NCBI GenBank assembly: GCA_035048815.1
Contig: JAUCBN010000042.1
Coordinates: 9,300,001-9,364,000, forward strand
DNA from: Abelmoschus esculentus
Lineage: Eukaryota > Streptophyta > Magnoliopsida > Malvales > Malvaceae
DNA length: 64,000 nucleotides
Direction: 5' to 3'
In this document: positions 21,173 through 31,933 of the stretch, piece by piece
Layout: every line of letters starts with the position of its first letter
Position numbering within the stretch: the first letter of the stretch is position 1
The notes under the pieces: generated by a model
What the model saw: the letters and a program-made list of their open reading frames with translations, nothing else
The model's database searches: none
Told to the model about the DNA's origin: nothing
Made by a program: the position numbers and the translations under genes

Positions 21173-23083
21173 ACTAACCCCCTCAACTCGATCTAGAAGC
21201 CACCTGACTCGAACAAGCTATACAGGGAATACCGAGGTTAATCTGGAGACTCGCTCTGGTACATAACCCTAAAAAATTTTCTTTTATCTTTTCTAAATGC
21301 TTTAATTAAATCGTAAATTTTCATGCAAGGACCAAGTTCAATTGCAGCAGAAACTAAAGAAAAACGAATCCTAATTTAATCGAATAAGTTATATGGACCT
21401 AATTGTAATTTCCATAATTTTATTTCCTAATTGTGAAATTAAAGTTATCAACATTTAATTAAGTATATTTCATGATTGCACGTAAATTTTCAACTTAAAA
21501 TAATATCTACAAGTTATTTAATTGCATACTCAAAGGTTAGGGACTATTTTCAACCTCCAAAGGTTTCATGACATTCTTTATATGCAAATTCACCTAAAAA
21601 CACTTTAAGCACATATACACTAAAAAATACACATTTATTAACATTTTCATTTAATTAAGTTTTATATTTTCTAAATAAAGAAGTAAAAGAAGCCTAACCG
21701 CTCTCTCCTTTCCCTAATTTTTTTTCTTAATCGTTCTTTATTTTGATTATCTCTTTGATCGGTGGTCGACAATCAATCTTAGTATTGGTTGTTGACCACC
21801 GGATCTATAAATCTATTATTTTTATTTTCGCTTTTAATAAGAATTTTTACTTTTATAGCACAATTTTTTTTATCCTTGTGACACATTTTTTTCTGTCTTT
21901 GTGACATGTCTTCGTTTTGTGGTTTGATTCATCTGCTCTTATGACACGTTTCAGCATACTCTAACGATCGATTATTGTTTTCCAGTGATTTGATTTATCT
22001 GCTCTTGTGGTTTAATTCAATAACCGCTAGTTTCTGATTTATGTTTTTTGTCGATGGTTTTTTGAAAAGTTATATCCCACTCGGTTGATGGTTGTTTGCC
22101 GATGAAATCAATCCTGGGTAGCGGTACTTTTCACATGATAGTTTGGATCGTCTACAACTCCTTCCTTCTTTATGTGTCTCGTTTGGACAGAGACAAGGAG
22201 ATTCAGTAGCATTTGTGAAAAAAACACTTTAATCACATATCATGATATATTAGCTAGATGCAATTCAACCTAGTTAGGAACAATATATTCAACTCCTAAG
22301 AGTATGCTTTAACATAAACAATCTTATAAGCACACGGAAGAACCACCTCAATATACTCAACATGATTTGTAAATGTATTCCAACCTAAATAATAACATTA
22401 TAGATTCGACTCATAAATAGTCATGCTTCATTATCAACAATACTCAAATTCACACATAGGGATATCAAGAATGAAACTTCAAAATAACTATATTATAACT
22501 AAAGAAATATCAATGGGCAATTCAATTCAAAGTCATAAAGTTAATATCAACTTTGATATTCATCAAATATGTATAAGCATATAACCATTTCAAGTCTTAA
22601 AAGCATAGACATTATTCACAATATGATAACACATCTCCATTGCTCTCTCACTATTACTAATGTTATAAAGACATACTTGAGCTTTTACTTGACGATTACA
22701 TGGATCCTTGCTTTTCTTTGTTGTCTCAACTTTATTTACTCTGCATTGCAAGGAAAATGAGAGGGCAAACATAAGTTAGTGAGTAAACAAAAACAAGTAT
22801 AAAAACACCTTGCAATGTAGCTCATATTAAACCAATTTCATCAATTTAAAAACATGTCATGCTCTTTATAAAATAAAACAAACATAGCTAACAACGCCAC
22901 TTTTAAAACTCAGTGTCATCAAACTATGGCTAACAATGTCATCATTAAAATTTAGTAAAACCCTTTTTGAAATCACATGCTTTAAATGCTAAAACACAAG
23001 TCTTACATGCTACTCGCATAGCAATGCTTACACATACATCTCAATAGACAAAGCTCAAGTCTTACATGCTAACAACATAGCAA
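21173..23083. repeat. Decayed large Tekay-like LTR, left part
   Basis: Starts with a decayed terminus (ACTAACCCCCT where the intact relative at 40576 has TGTAACCCCCT). It runs until the Athila-like insertion and continues at 53809. Several landmarks occur in the same order as in the solo LTR at 40576-44016, for example a stretch meaning 'CTGCAAGGA...GAGAGC...TTAGTGAG' near 22740-22785 against 41751-41795. Flank TAAAC at the left end and TAAAT at the right end look like a target-site duplication with one mismatch. No coding sequence. Orientation cannot be set because both ends resemble each other when inverted. Confidence 0.65.
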
Positions 23084-24131
23084 TGCGCAATTAGTGCAAG
23101 TGAACACGTCACAAGTAATAAAGTGATAAGTATATCAAATATTGTCTCCATAGGGATTGGTGTACTTGATGTGTTTTCTTTTTTTCTTCTTTCTCTGTAA
23201 AAAGAAATAAAATAAAAACACAAGTGAATTGGATTTATGATTTATCTAAATAATAAAAACTAAATAAAGGTAAAATAAGATAAGGAAGATAGCTAGAATC
23301 CTGTTGTGTTGTATAGTGGATTTAATCAACTTATTCTTGTCCAATGCAATTTTACAATACTGCCTTGGCAGGACTGCAGATTACTGCCTTGACAGTGATA
23401 TCTCTCATCTACCGTGACAATCTCTTGCTCTTGGGCAGACTTTACCAAAGTTTGGCAAAGTATCCTTTGATGATTTCGTTTATCTCTAAATCAAAATACT
23501 GTTGATGACCAGTCCTTGATGATACCTCTCGGCGTAAATCAATTATAATCACCAACCAATCCCACACTTCTCTTAACCGTTGAAACTCTTAACCTATCTC
23601 TAGGTCGAGTTAGTATTTCCCGATTGAAACACCGTATAGTTATCCTTTTCGTGAATCTAACTCTCTCGAAATTAGATAAATAGATTACTAATAAACTTTT
23701 CTCTCGAGCTTGAATACAAGAACAAAGAATGGTAAAAAATAAGCAAACTTCGATATTTTATTGCATTAGGAACAAGAAAGAAAGTTTGACTTCCTCACAC
23801 TAATACTTTACAACCTTCACATAAGCCTGAGAAAGCTTAGAACATGGTGGGAAGAATTATTCCTAGGGTGAACTCTCACAAATTCGGCTCCCCTATTCTC
23901 TTGGACGGCTATGTCTTATATAGGCTTGGCCTAGGGCAAACCTTTCCTCAATAGAATACAATTTGGAGTAAAGAATAAGTTATGTACATAGGTTAAATAT
24001 TTCTAAGTTTATTTCTTCTAGAAGGCTTTCACGCGTGGCCTTATCTTTGGGCTTCCTTATGTTATCCAGCTCCGATCCTTGGGTTTCTTGTCCAGTAACG
24101 TTCTCCTCATTTTTCTTCTCAGCTTGCCCAC
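23084..24131 (-). repeat. 3' LTR of the Athila-like element, first part
   Basis: Matches 52511 to about 53555. Its end at 24127-24131 (CCCAC) is the target of the 9.7 kb insertion; the LTR resumes after 33804. A TATA box on the minus strand (CCTATATAAG at 23915-23924) is conserved in the other LTR (53338-53347), which agrees with the orientation. Confidence 0.88.
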
Positions 24132-25470
24132 TGTAATCACTAATTTTATCCGGGTTTATGCTCGAATTAAATCAATCCACATCCCTTTTTAATACCCAAA
24201 TCACCTTAACTTACCCTAATTTTATCACTTATTTTATAATTATTATTATCCTTACTATCTCTTAATTAAAACCAAAAATCCAAAAATATATAAATATATG
24301 ATATAAATAAAAACCTTTTATTAGAGACCACTTTTATAAGCCCAAACCATAAATAAATTTGACCTATTAAATATAATTTTATAATATAAAAAAATATAAT
24401 AAAAATCCCTACTTGGTGCCCAAGATCTTATTTTTAATTGGTTATTATTTTTAAAGGGATAAACCTAAAATACCCTTCATCATATTATAGACACCCTTAT
24501 ATATTAAAACCTAAACCTATTTTATTCTCATATGTTACCCTTTACCCTAACTATATATATAACATTTACCCTAAAAATAAAAGACCCCAACCTTATTTTT
24601 CTTTCACAGCCGCATACCCCTAACCATTCACAGCCGCATGCCACTGCCGATTTCCATTTCCATTTATTCATTTCCATTTCCATTTCCATTTGTAAGTTGG
24701 TAGCCTCCATTATTTATATTTTTATTCTCATTGAATCACTTCACCCATTCGGTCGGTTATTTTTCAAGTTATGCCCTAATCTAATCATTACTTTTACCGT
24801 TTAGTTTAATTTGTGGATTGATTTTAATCGAGCATATTTAGATGTATATAGTTCTTTTTGAAATATTTATTGTGTATTCCATTCTTATGGTTCAATGAAA
24901 ATATGAATATTTTTATTGGTATCTTTTATTGTTTTTTTTATTTGTTTATTAATTTAAATGCCATTTTAATCCGGAAAATTTAAAATTAATTAAGCGGTAG
25001 TTTAATAAAGGTGTCAATTTTGGGCGATTTTAAACCCTAAACCCATTTTTAACCGTAACCGACTCTCGAACCCAAATCATTTCAAATCTCTGGTTTTTAC
25101 GGTGTCCGGTCTACCAAAAGTGACCGGTGGCGACTCCACCCTTTTTTAAAAATCCCTAATTTTAAAATTTCCCTTTTCAATCTAAAATTTCCTTTTTTTA
25201 ATCTCAAATCCCTAATTTCAACTTTTCAATTCCTATTTTTTTAAAAAAATCCTAGATTTCAAATTTCTTTCAACATTTCAAAATTTCCATTTTTTGTACA
25301 CAATTTAAAAACCTAATTTTTAAATCCTAAATTTCCCAAAATTTTATTTTAAACCCAAATCCCTAAATTCCACTTTTCAAACCCTAATTTCAATTCAACT
25401 AGTGACCCTTTCTCCCCTTTTTTACTACACCCCTATTATTATTTTTAAGAATTTTATAAGGGTCGCTACA
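24132..25470 (+). repeat. 5' LTR of the gag-only element
   Basis: 1339 bp. Colinear with 31934-33799 except that it lacks about 540 bp present there (32727 to about 33272). The junction lies at the word ATTA. Ends GGTCGCTACA, followed by the primer-site region. Confidence 0.92.
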
Positions 25471-25493
25471 GTTGACGACTCTGCTGGGGACAA
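25471..25493 (+). other. Probable primer-binding site
   Basis: Contains GACTCTGCTGGGGAC right after the 5' LTR, the place and type of sequence used as primer site in Tat/Ogre elements. The first bases (GTTGAC) deviate from the expected TGG start. The exact tRNA was not determined. Confidence 0.5.
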
Positions 25494-25637
25494 ATTGTTT
25501 AAACGAGTCAAGCCTTGTTTTTAAATATCGCTTAATTAATTTTGGAAGTTGTGGAATAAAGTGACAATTAAATTGTTATTTATTTATTAATTCGAGCTTT
25601 CAACACATTTCAACCCGTCTCTAAGTGGGGGGAAAAC

Positions 25638-25747
25638 GCTATGCTTTCGTGAGGATATTGTTCCTCCGTATGGGCCTAGCAAAGTACCTTCGGGACTCGA
25701 CTATCCTATGCTTTCGTGAGGATATTGTTCCTCCGTATGGGCATAGC
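25638..25747 (+). repeat. Duplicated hairpin in the gag leader
   Basis: A stretch of about 36 bp occurs at 25640 and again at 25707, 67 bp apart. Each copy can fold: outer arms CTATGC/GCATAG (one mismatch in copy 1) and inner arms GAGGA/TCCTC around a 6-base loop. It sits between the primer site and gag, where packaging signals lie in LTR elements. That role is inferred. Confidence 0.6.
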
Positions 25748-26059
25748 GAAAGGGTCCCCCTAAATTGAACTCGGTCAAGATGAGCCTGTAATGGGTGATG
25801 ATCGGGGGGCCTTGCTACTCTTAGAAGAGGACAGCGAGGACAATTTGGGTACCTCGTAGAACCAAAACTGCATTTAGAGAATCTAGTCAACCTACCCGAT
25901 TAGAGCCATGCGGTTAATCTAGGTTCTTTTAGATGGGATAAATAGGATTGTTTTGTCTCCTATCTTGCTTGTATTTTTGCTTTATCATTTTTGTATCGAC
26001 ATTTCATGAAGGTGTTGAACTAAGTGGTTTGTTCAATTAGAGACTTTCACTATAGTTAG

Positions 26060-26345
26060 AGAGTCAAAACAAGAAAAAGAAAGAGAGAAAAAAGGAGAGA
26101 AAAAGATAAGAGGAATAAAAAGGGAGAAAAAATAATGAGGAAATAAAACTAAGGAAAAGAAAAGGTTGAGAAAAAAATTGAAAAGAGAAAGAGAAAATAA
26201 AAAAAAAAGAAAATTTAGAATATAGGAAAAAAAAAGAGAAAAAAACAATGAAAACAAAACAAAAAAAAATCGAGAGAATAGGGAAAGAAGCAAGAAAATA
26301 GAGAGAGAAAAAAAGAAAAAAAAATAAAAAAATAAAAATAAATAA
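26060..26345 (+). repeat. Purine-rich tract in the leader
   Basis: Almost only A and G on the plus strand for nearly 300 bases. The Phe/Leu/Ser-rich open frame on the minus strand here is an artefact of this composition. Confidence 0.85.
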
Positions 26346-26553
26346 ATAAAAGGGGTATTAAGATTTTAACCGGTGAAAGTTGCTCAAAGGGCGATCACTA
26401 GCGGGATCAACACCTTTACTTGCATTCATGCATACATCTCATGCATCTCATAGCACATATCATGCATTAATTAAACAAGGAGGTTAATTATAGGATCTCG
26501 TATCCGTAATTGAAGGTTTCTCGCTTGCATTTTACCAACACCAAGAAGGGCTA

Positions 26554-27876
26554 ATGAAAGAAGACTTTGCCAAGTTAGAAGCCAATCTTATGGGGTAATT
26601 AGAGCGTACTCAAAAAGAATTAGAAGATTCTATGATCAAGTCTCAACAAGACATGATGAAACAAATTGCTCACTTGATGGGACTAAGGAAAGTGGAAGAC
26701 CAACAAAGGAAATGTTCTGTTGAAGACCCCTCGGGCCCTCCCGTTTTTATTGTTAACACTTCTAGACCTCTTCAAGGAGTAGTAACATCATCTCTTCAAG
26801 CTTGTGCCTCTACCCAAGCCCTACCAGGTGTGACTTTCACTAATATGGAAGGTTTGGGGGATGACATTCCAGACTTCGATGAGCTAGAAAAATTAAAGGT
26901 TGAATTTTCAAAGCAATTAGAGGAAACCAAGAACGAGTTTGAAGAGAAGCTTCAGATAAAAGAGGATGAAGAAGAATGGTATGGGTTGAATGCCAGTGAG
27001 CTTAGTCTGGTTTCAGGTCTAGAGATCCCTTATAAGTTCAAGACCCCAGATTTTGAGAAGTTTGATGGGACGACTTGCCCTATCGCACATATAACTATGT
27101 TTTGTCGGAAAATGGCTGGCTTTACTAACAATGAGAAGTTGTTAATCCACTATTTCCAGGATAGTCTGGTGGGATCTGCCACAAGGTGGTATAATCAGTT
27201 AACCCGTGCTCAAATTAAGTCGTGGAAGGATTTGGCCAAAGTTTTCATAAACCAGTATAAGCACGTAACCGATATGATTCCAAATCGGCTCATGCTACAA
27301 GGGATGGAACAAGGGCATAACGAAAGCCTTCGAGAGTACGCTCGACGTTGGCGTGATGCTGCAGCACAAGTACAACCTCCGCTCAACGAAAGTGAACTTT
27401 CTCAAATGTTTGTGGATACACTAGAGGGAGTGTTGTACGATCACTTGATAAGCCACCCTATCAGTAGTTTTGCAGAGTTGGTTATGACCGGAGAACGCAT
27501 CGAGTATGCTATTAAGAAGGGAAAGATGAAGGGCCCTTATAGCATAATTTCTCAGAAAGAGGAAGATTCTCATGTCTATGTGGTGAGTTCTCACTCAACC
27601 AATCAAACTCAGGACCGTCCCCATACTCATACAAGACCTACAAAGGTGCTTCATCCAATTCCTATGACCTACACCAAGTTACTCTCAATTCTCGTTGAGA
27701 AGAAACTTTTGACTTTGGTGCAGTCTAAGCCAAAGGATCCTCCTTACCCTGAAGGATATAATGTCAATGCCACATGTGACTATCATATGGGGAGCACAGG
27801 CCACACAACAGAGAATTGTGGAGCTTTGAGGAACAAGGTTCAAGGACTGATTGAGGCCGGTATTCTGAAGTTTTAA
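26554..27876 (+). pseudogene. gag gene, Tat/Ogre-like, one stop near the start
   Basis: From an ATG at 26554 the frame has one TAA (26596-26598, where CAA would restore glutamine) and is then open for 414 codons (26632-27876), so damage is minimal. N-terminal part is coiled-coil-like and acidic (LEKLKVEFSKQLEETKNEF). The gag core follows: PYKFKTPDFEKFDGTTCP, MFCRKMAGF, YFQDSLVGSATRWYNQL, SLREYARRWRDAAAQ, then a variant knuckle near the end (CDYHMGSTGHTTENC). In Tat/Ogre elements this protein forms the particle. It ends in stops with no protease behind it. The start could be downstream at 26632. Confidence 0.88.
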
Positions 27877-28339
27877 GAAAGAGTAGAGGACATGATCTTT
27901 GGGAAGATTCTAATCTTTGAGTTTGGATGTTCATTTTCTGCCTCCTTGCATTTTAAGTTTTTCTTTTAAAGTAATGCATCAATTAACTTTGTTACCTTTT
28001 GCCCGAAAGTAACAAATACTTTTTTTTGTAAGGGCTTATGTTATGTTTGCTCTTTTGTCGTTTCAATGAAAGAATGCATATTTTTAAAATATATGTGTTT
28101 TCCTTTTTCTCTCGGAGTTCCTTGGATGTCACATGCTTGTTGTGACGTGGGTTCAGAAATGGTTGGAACGTTGTGATTACGATAAAGTATGGTTTCTTAA
28201 TCAGTAGCTTTGGTCAGTAATGCACGAGAAATGAAACTACTACTCCTTCAGTGATGTTCAATGATAAGAAAATCTCCTAGAAAAGGCCCGGTGAAATTGG
28301 TTGATCTCAAGAATTCCTCTAAGTAAAAGGATTGCATCC

Positions 28340-28455
28340 AGAGAAAAAAAAGAAGAAAGAAAAATAAAGAAAGAAAAAGAGAAAGAGAAAGAAAGGAAAA
28401 AAAAAAGAAAAAAGGAAAAAAGAGAGAAAATAGAAAAAGAAAGGAGAGAACAAAG
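28340..28455 (+). repeat. Purine-rich tract
   Basis: A/G-only run on the plus strand with GAAAGA/AAAAAG units. Open frames on both strands here come from low complexity. Confidence 0.8.
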
Positions 28456-28724
28456 ATTAAACAAAAGCACTCCAATATTCGAAACCTGATAATAGGTATA
28501 TTCGAACAAGAGTGTGGAAGTATTCGGGGCACTCCGCTGAAGTAATAGACCTAATAAGGTAGCAATGTACCATCCAAAGTCTTTGCTTCATGAGTGATGG
28601 TAATATTTTCAAATTCATGACTATGTCGAGTAATTCGGAGTTTTGTTATATGCTCCATCATTACTTTTGAGATAAAGGACTGTGATGAGTTGATTTCCCC
28701 GAAATTTAAAAGAAAAAGAACAAT

Positions 28725-28825
28725 AATAGATGTGAGAGAAAAAGAAAAAAAGGAAAAAAAGAAAGAAAATGAGAAAGAGAGAGAGAGAGAGAAAAAGCAA
28801 AAATATAGAAAGAAAAAGAAAGTAC
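28725..28825 (+). repeat. Purine-rich tract with GA microsatellite
   Basis: A/G-only run on the plus strand; includes about 8 GA dinucleotides in a row near 28775-28793. Confidence 0.8.
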
Positions 28826-30159
28826 TCATATGTCTAGATGCAGTCTGAAGCACACTTCGAATTCTCAAGAAGATACCAGTGGGGCAAGTACGGAAAGTTT
28901 GAATATATAAAAGGAGAAAGATATTGAGAACTAGAAGGAGTAGTTTTCGAATAGATCAAGCAAATACGATAATCATGAGGATGAACCGAGCAATCTGAAA
29001 GGAATTCCAAAACTTCAAATATCGCCGCAACATTCAAAGGTTGAAAACCGAACACAGAGAGTTGAGTCTAAGGCACTCTCGCATTTGATATCCAAGGAAC
29101 CCATGTTTCTTTTCTTCTTTTCTTTTCTAATTTTTGGATTTTCCAAAACATGTATATATTGTTTTACTCACAATTAGCAAATTGTTTATAAAATAAAAGA
29201 TGATTTTTCAAAAGATTTACAAAATGCAAGGACGTTGATGCAAATGATCATCTTTGATATGACCCGAGAAGAAGGGACAATGTATGATACAAGATGTCTC
29301 TTGAAAATACCACTTCGTTTGAAAGATGATATTCTTTGAGAATTCAGGTTAGCATAAATAAACAAAGATTACCTGAGCCTATTGTGGTTACAGATTGAGC
29401 AAAGATGAATATCAAGCCTTTGGGGCAAAAGTTATATTGAGGGCCTAAAGAGAGTCAATCAAATGACCCAAAGACAGAAAAATACAAGAGAATAACCCCT
29501 AATGTACATGTTGAAGATAGACCTTAAGTGATCTAAGCCTGAATATGAGATTGAGAGCTACTACCATAAACTGAATGCAACTGAATTCGGAGACAACTGG
29601 TTCAGATGTGTCATTGTCAACCAAGTATGAGCTGTTGAATTACAGAAGGTGAAAGATTTTGTTCCAATTGGCACAAGATGATGATCTCCTTTCAAGACAA
29701 GGTGAAAGATGAAAGCCCGATGAGTTTAGTAAATAAAAAGCGAGAGCCTATCCTCCAAGAAGAAAAAAAAAAGAACATTCGTGTATCATTCAGATTAAAT
29801 ATTCATGCATCATTTAGATTAAATATTTATGCATCTATGTTAGATATCCATACATCATGAGCATTCTAATTCGTGTCATCATCGCATTTTACTCTTTTTA
29901 AACAAGAATTTTGAAGATTGGTTAAAGATTTGATCTACAGAGATAGATCTTAGCAAAGATCAAAAATCATTCAAATTATACGATCGTGGTTTTTAAAGGC
30001 CTTCCAACCTTTGGTTATTTAGGGGCAACGAGCTTTTTGTGTCAAGACGATCAAATATCGAAACATCTAGATGAGATGTTAGGTATTCTTTAAAGGGAGA
30101 TACCACCTTTTTATGAGATATTCAGGTATTCTTAAAGCAAGATACCACTTTATATTTGA

Positions 30160-31075
30160 ACTTCAAATTTGATCCTTTCTTAAGGATGTTTTTCCTTAAA
30201 ACACAAATTTCTTAATCCTTCCTTAAGGATGCTTTTCTCAAAGCAGATTTCTTGAGTTGATCTTTTCTTAAAGATACTTTTCTCAAAGAAAGTTTCTTAA
30301 CTTAATCCTTCCTTAAGGATGCTTTTCTCAAAGCAGATTTTTCGAGTTGATCCTTTCTTAAGGATGCTTTTCTTAAAGCAAGTTTCTTAATTTTATCCTT
30401 CCTTAAGGATGCTTTTCTCAAAGAAAATTTGATCCTTTCTTAAGGATATTTTCCTCAAAACAAACTTCTTAGTTTGATCCTTTCTTAAGGATGTTTTTCT
30501 CAAAGCAAGTTTCTTAACTTGATCCTTCTTTAAGGATGTTTTTCTCAAAGCAGATTTCTTGAGTTGATCTTTTCTTAAAGATACTTTTCTCAAAGCAAGT
30601 TTCTTAACTTAATCTTTCCTTAAGGATGCTTTTCTCAAAGCAGATTTTTTGAGTTGATCCTTTCTTGAAGATGCATTTCTCAAAGCAAGTTTCTTAACTC
30701 ATTCCTTAATGATGCTTTTCTTAAAGCAAATTTCTCAATTTGATCCTTTCTTAAGGATGTATTTTCTTAGTTTGATCATTCCTTAAGGATGCTTTTCTAA
30801 AAGCAAATGTATCAATGTGATCCTTTCTCAAGGATGTTTTTCTCAAAATAAACTTCTTAGTTTGATCCTTCCTTAAGGATGCTTTTTTAAAAGCAAATTT
30901 ATCAATTTGATCCTTTATTAAGGATGTTTTGCTCAAATCTCTAATTTCTTAATTTGATCATTTCTTAAAGGTTTTTTTCCTCAAAACAAATTTCTCAATT
31001 AAATTTTTTTCTTAAGGATGATTTTCTTAAGATAATTTTCTTTTTAATTCGATCCTTTCTTAAGGATATTTGAAA
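30160..31075 (+). repeat. Tandem array of about 19 units, ~46 bp each
   Basis: Repeating core: CCTTTCTTAAGGATG, then TTTTCTCAAAGCA, then TTTCTTAA and TTGATC. The inner piece CTTAAGGA/TCCTTAAG is itself palindromic. Units diverge by a few bases each. Read on the minus strand, many units stay in frame as 15-residue repeats (LRKTSLRKDQ plus a linker), because the period is close to 45. It lies in the non-coding interior of the gag-only element. Confidence 0.88.
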
Positions 31076-31320
31076 AAGGAAAAGAAAAAAAAGACAAGAA
31101 AAAAATGAGAGAAAAGAAAGAGAGAGAAAAATAAATAAAGGAAAAGAAAAAAGAAAAAAGAAAGAAAGAAAAAAAAAAGAAAAAAAGAGAGAAAAAGAGA
31201 AAAAGAAAAAAAGTGAAAAAAGATGATAAAAAATCAATACTTTTTATAAGATTTTCAGGGTATTTGAGAAAAGAAGATGAAGAAGAAGAAAAAGAAGACG
31301 AAGAAAGTAAAGAAACGATC
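31070..31320 (+). repeat. Purine-rich tract
   Basis: Long A/G-only run on the plus strand between the two tandem arrays. The minus-strand Phe/Ser/Leu ORFs across it are artefacts. Confidence 0.8.
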
Positions 31321-31449
31321 AAGGTCAACCAATCGAGAATATACAAAGACCAACAAAGATTTTTTTCATGCCAAGACAACCAGAAGTCAAGGCAACCAAC
31401 AACCTCAAAAGCCTCTAGGCAAGACATCACTTGTCAACAAGATCGTTCT

Positions 31450-31865
31450 CTATGACATACGCTTGAAGAAGGAGGTCATGCTTTGCGACATACGCTCGAA
31501 GAGAGGGGTCGCCCACCACGGTATACGCTCGAAGAGAGGGACTGTCAGATGCTGCAATGATCAGAAATCAGAGCATCTCGAAGATGTGGATTCTGTGGAG
31601 ATGGGATCAACATTGTTTTTGCGACATACACTCGAAGAGAGGAGTCGCCCACCACGGTATACGCTCGAAGAGAGGGACCGTCAGATGCTGCAATGATCAG
31701 AAATCAAAGCATCTCCAAGACGTGGATTCTACGGAGAAGGGATCAACATTGTTTTTTGCGACATATGCTCGAAGAAAGGGGTCGCCCACCACGGTATACG
31801 CTCGAAGAGAGGGACCATTAGATGCTGCAATGATCAGAAATCAGAGTACCTCCAAACATGGAAGT
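31450..31865 (+). repeat. Tandem repeat, ~136 bp period, nearly 3 copies
   Basis: The word CTCGAAGA followed by GTCGCCCACCACGG recurs at about 31495, 31631 and 31768. Each unit also contains a second CTCGAAGAGAGGGA. Units are about 90-95% alike. GC-richer than the surroundings. Lies just before the polypurine tract and 3' LTR. Confidence 0.85.
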
Positions 31866-31918
31866 TGGATAAAATTAGTGCTTGTAGTCTTTGCTTTATC
31901 ATTGTTTCACAACGATAA

Positions 31919-31933
31919 GCAAAGAGGGGCAAC
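31919..31933 (+). other. Polypurine tract of the gag-only element
   Basis: GCAAAGAGGGGCAAC directly before the 3' LTR (TGTAATC at 31934). Confidence 0.7.

Larger units (their letters stand above)
27877..30159. other. Non-coding interior of the gag-only element
   Basis: No protein domain found in any frame. Contains two further purine tracts (about 28340-28455 and 28725-28825). The stretch between is ordinary mixed sequence with many short stops. In an autonomous relative this is where protease, reverse transcriptase and integrase would lie. Confidence 0.7.

Noticed and set aside
26033..26293. Minus-strand ORF rich in Phe, Leu and Ser; likewise 28248-28532, 28551-28868 and 30995-31430
   Set aside because: They are translations of purine-only tracts on the plus strand; composition explains the open frames and apparent membrane segments.
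30160..31075. Regular repeats resembling a CRISPR array
   Set aside because: No unique spacers, plant nuclear DNA, units contiguous and diverging: an ordinary tandem repeat.
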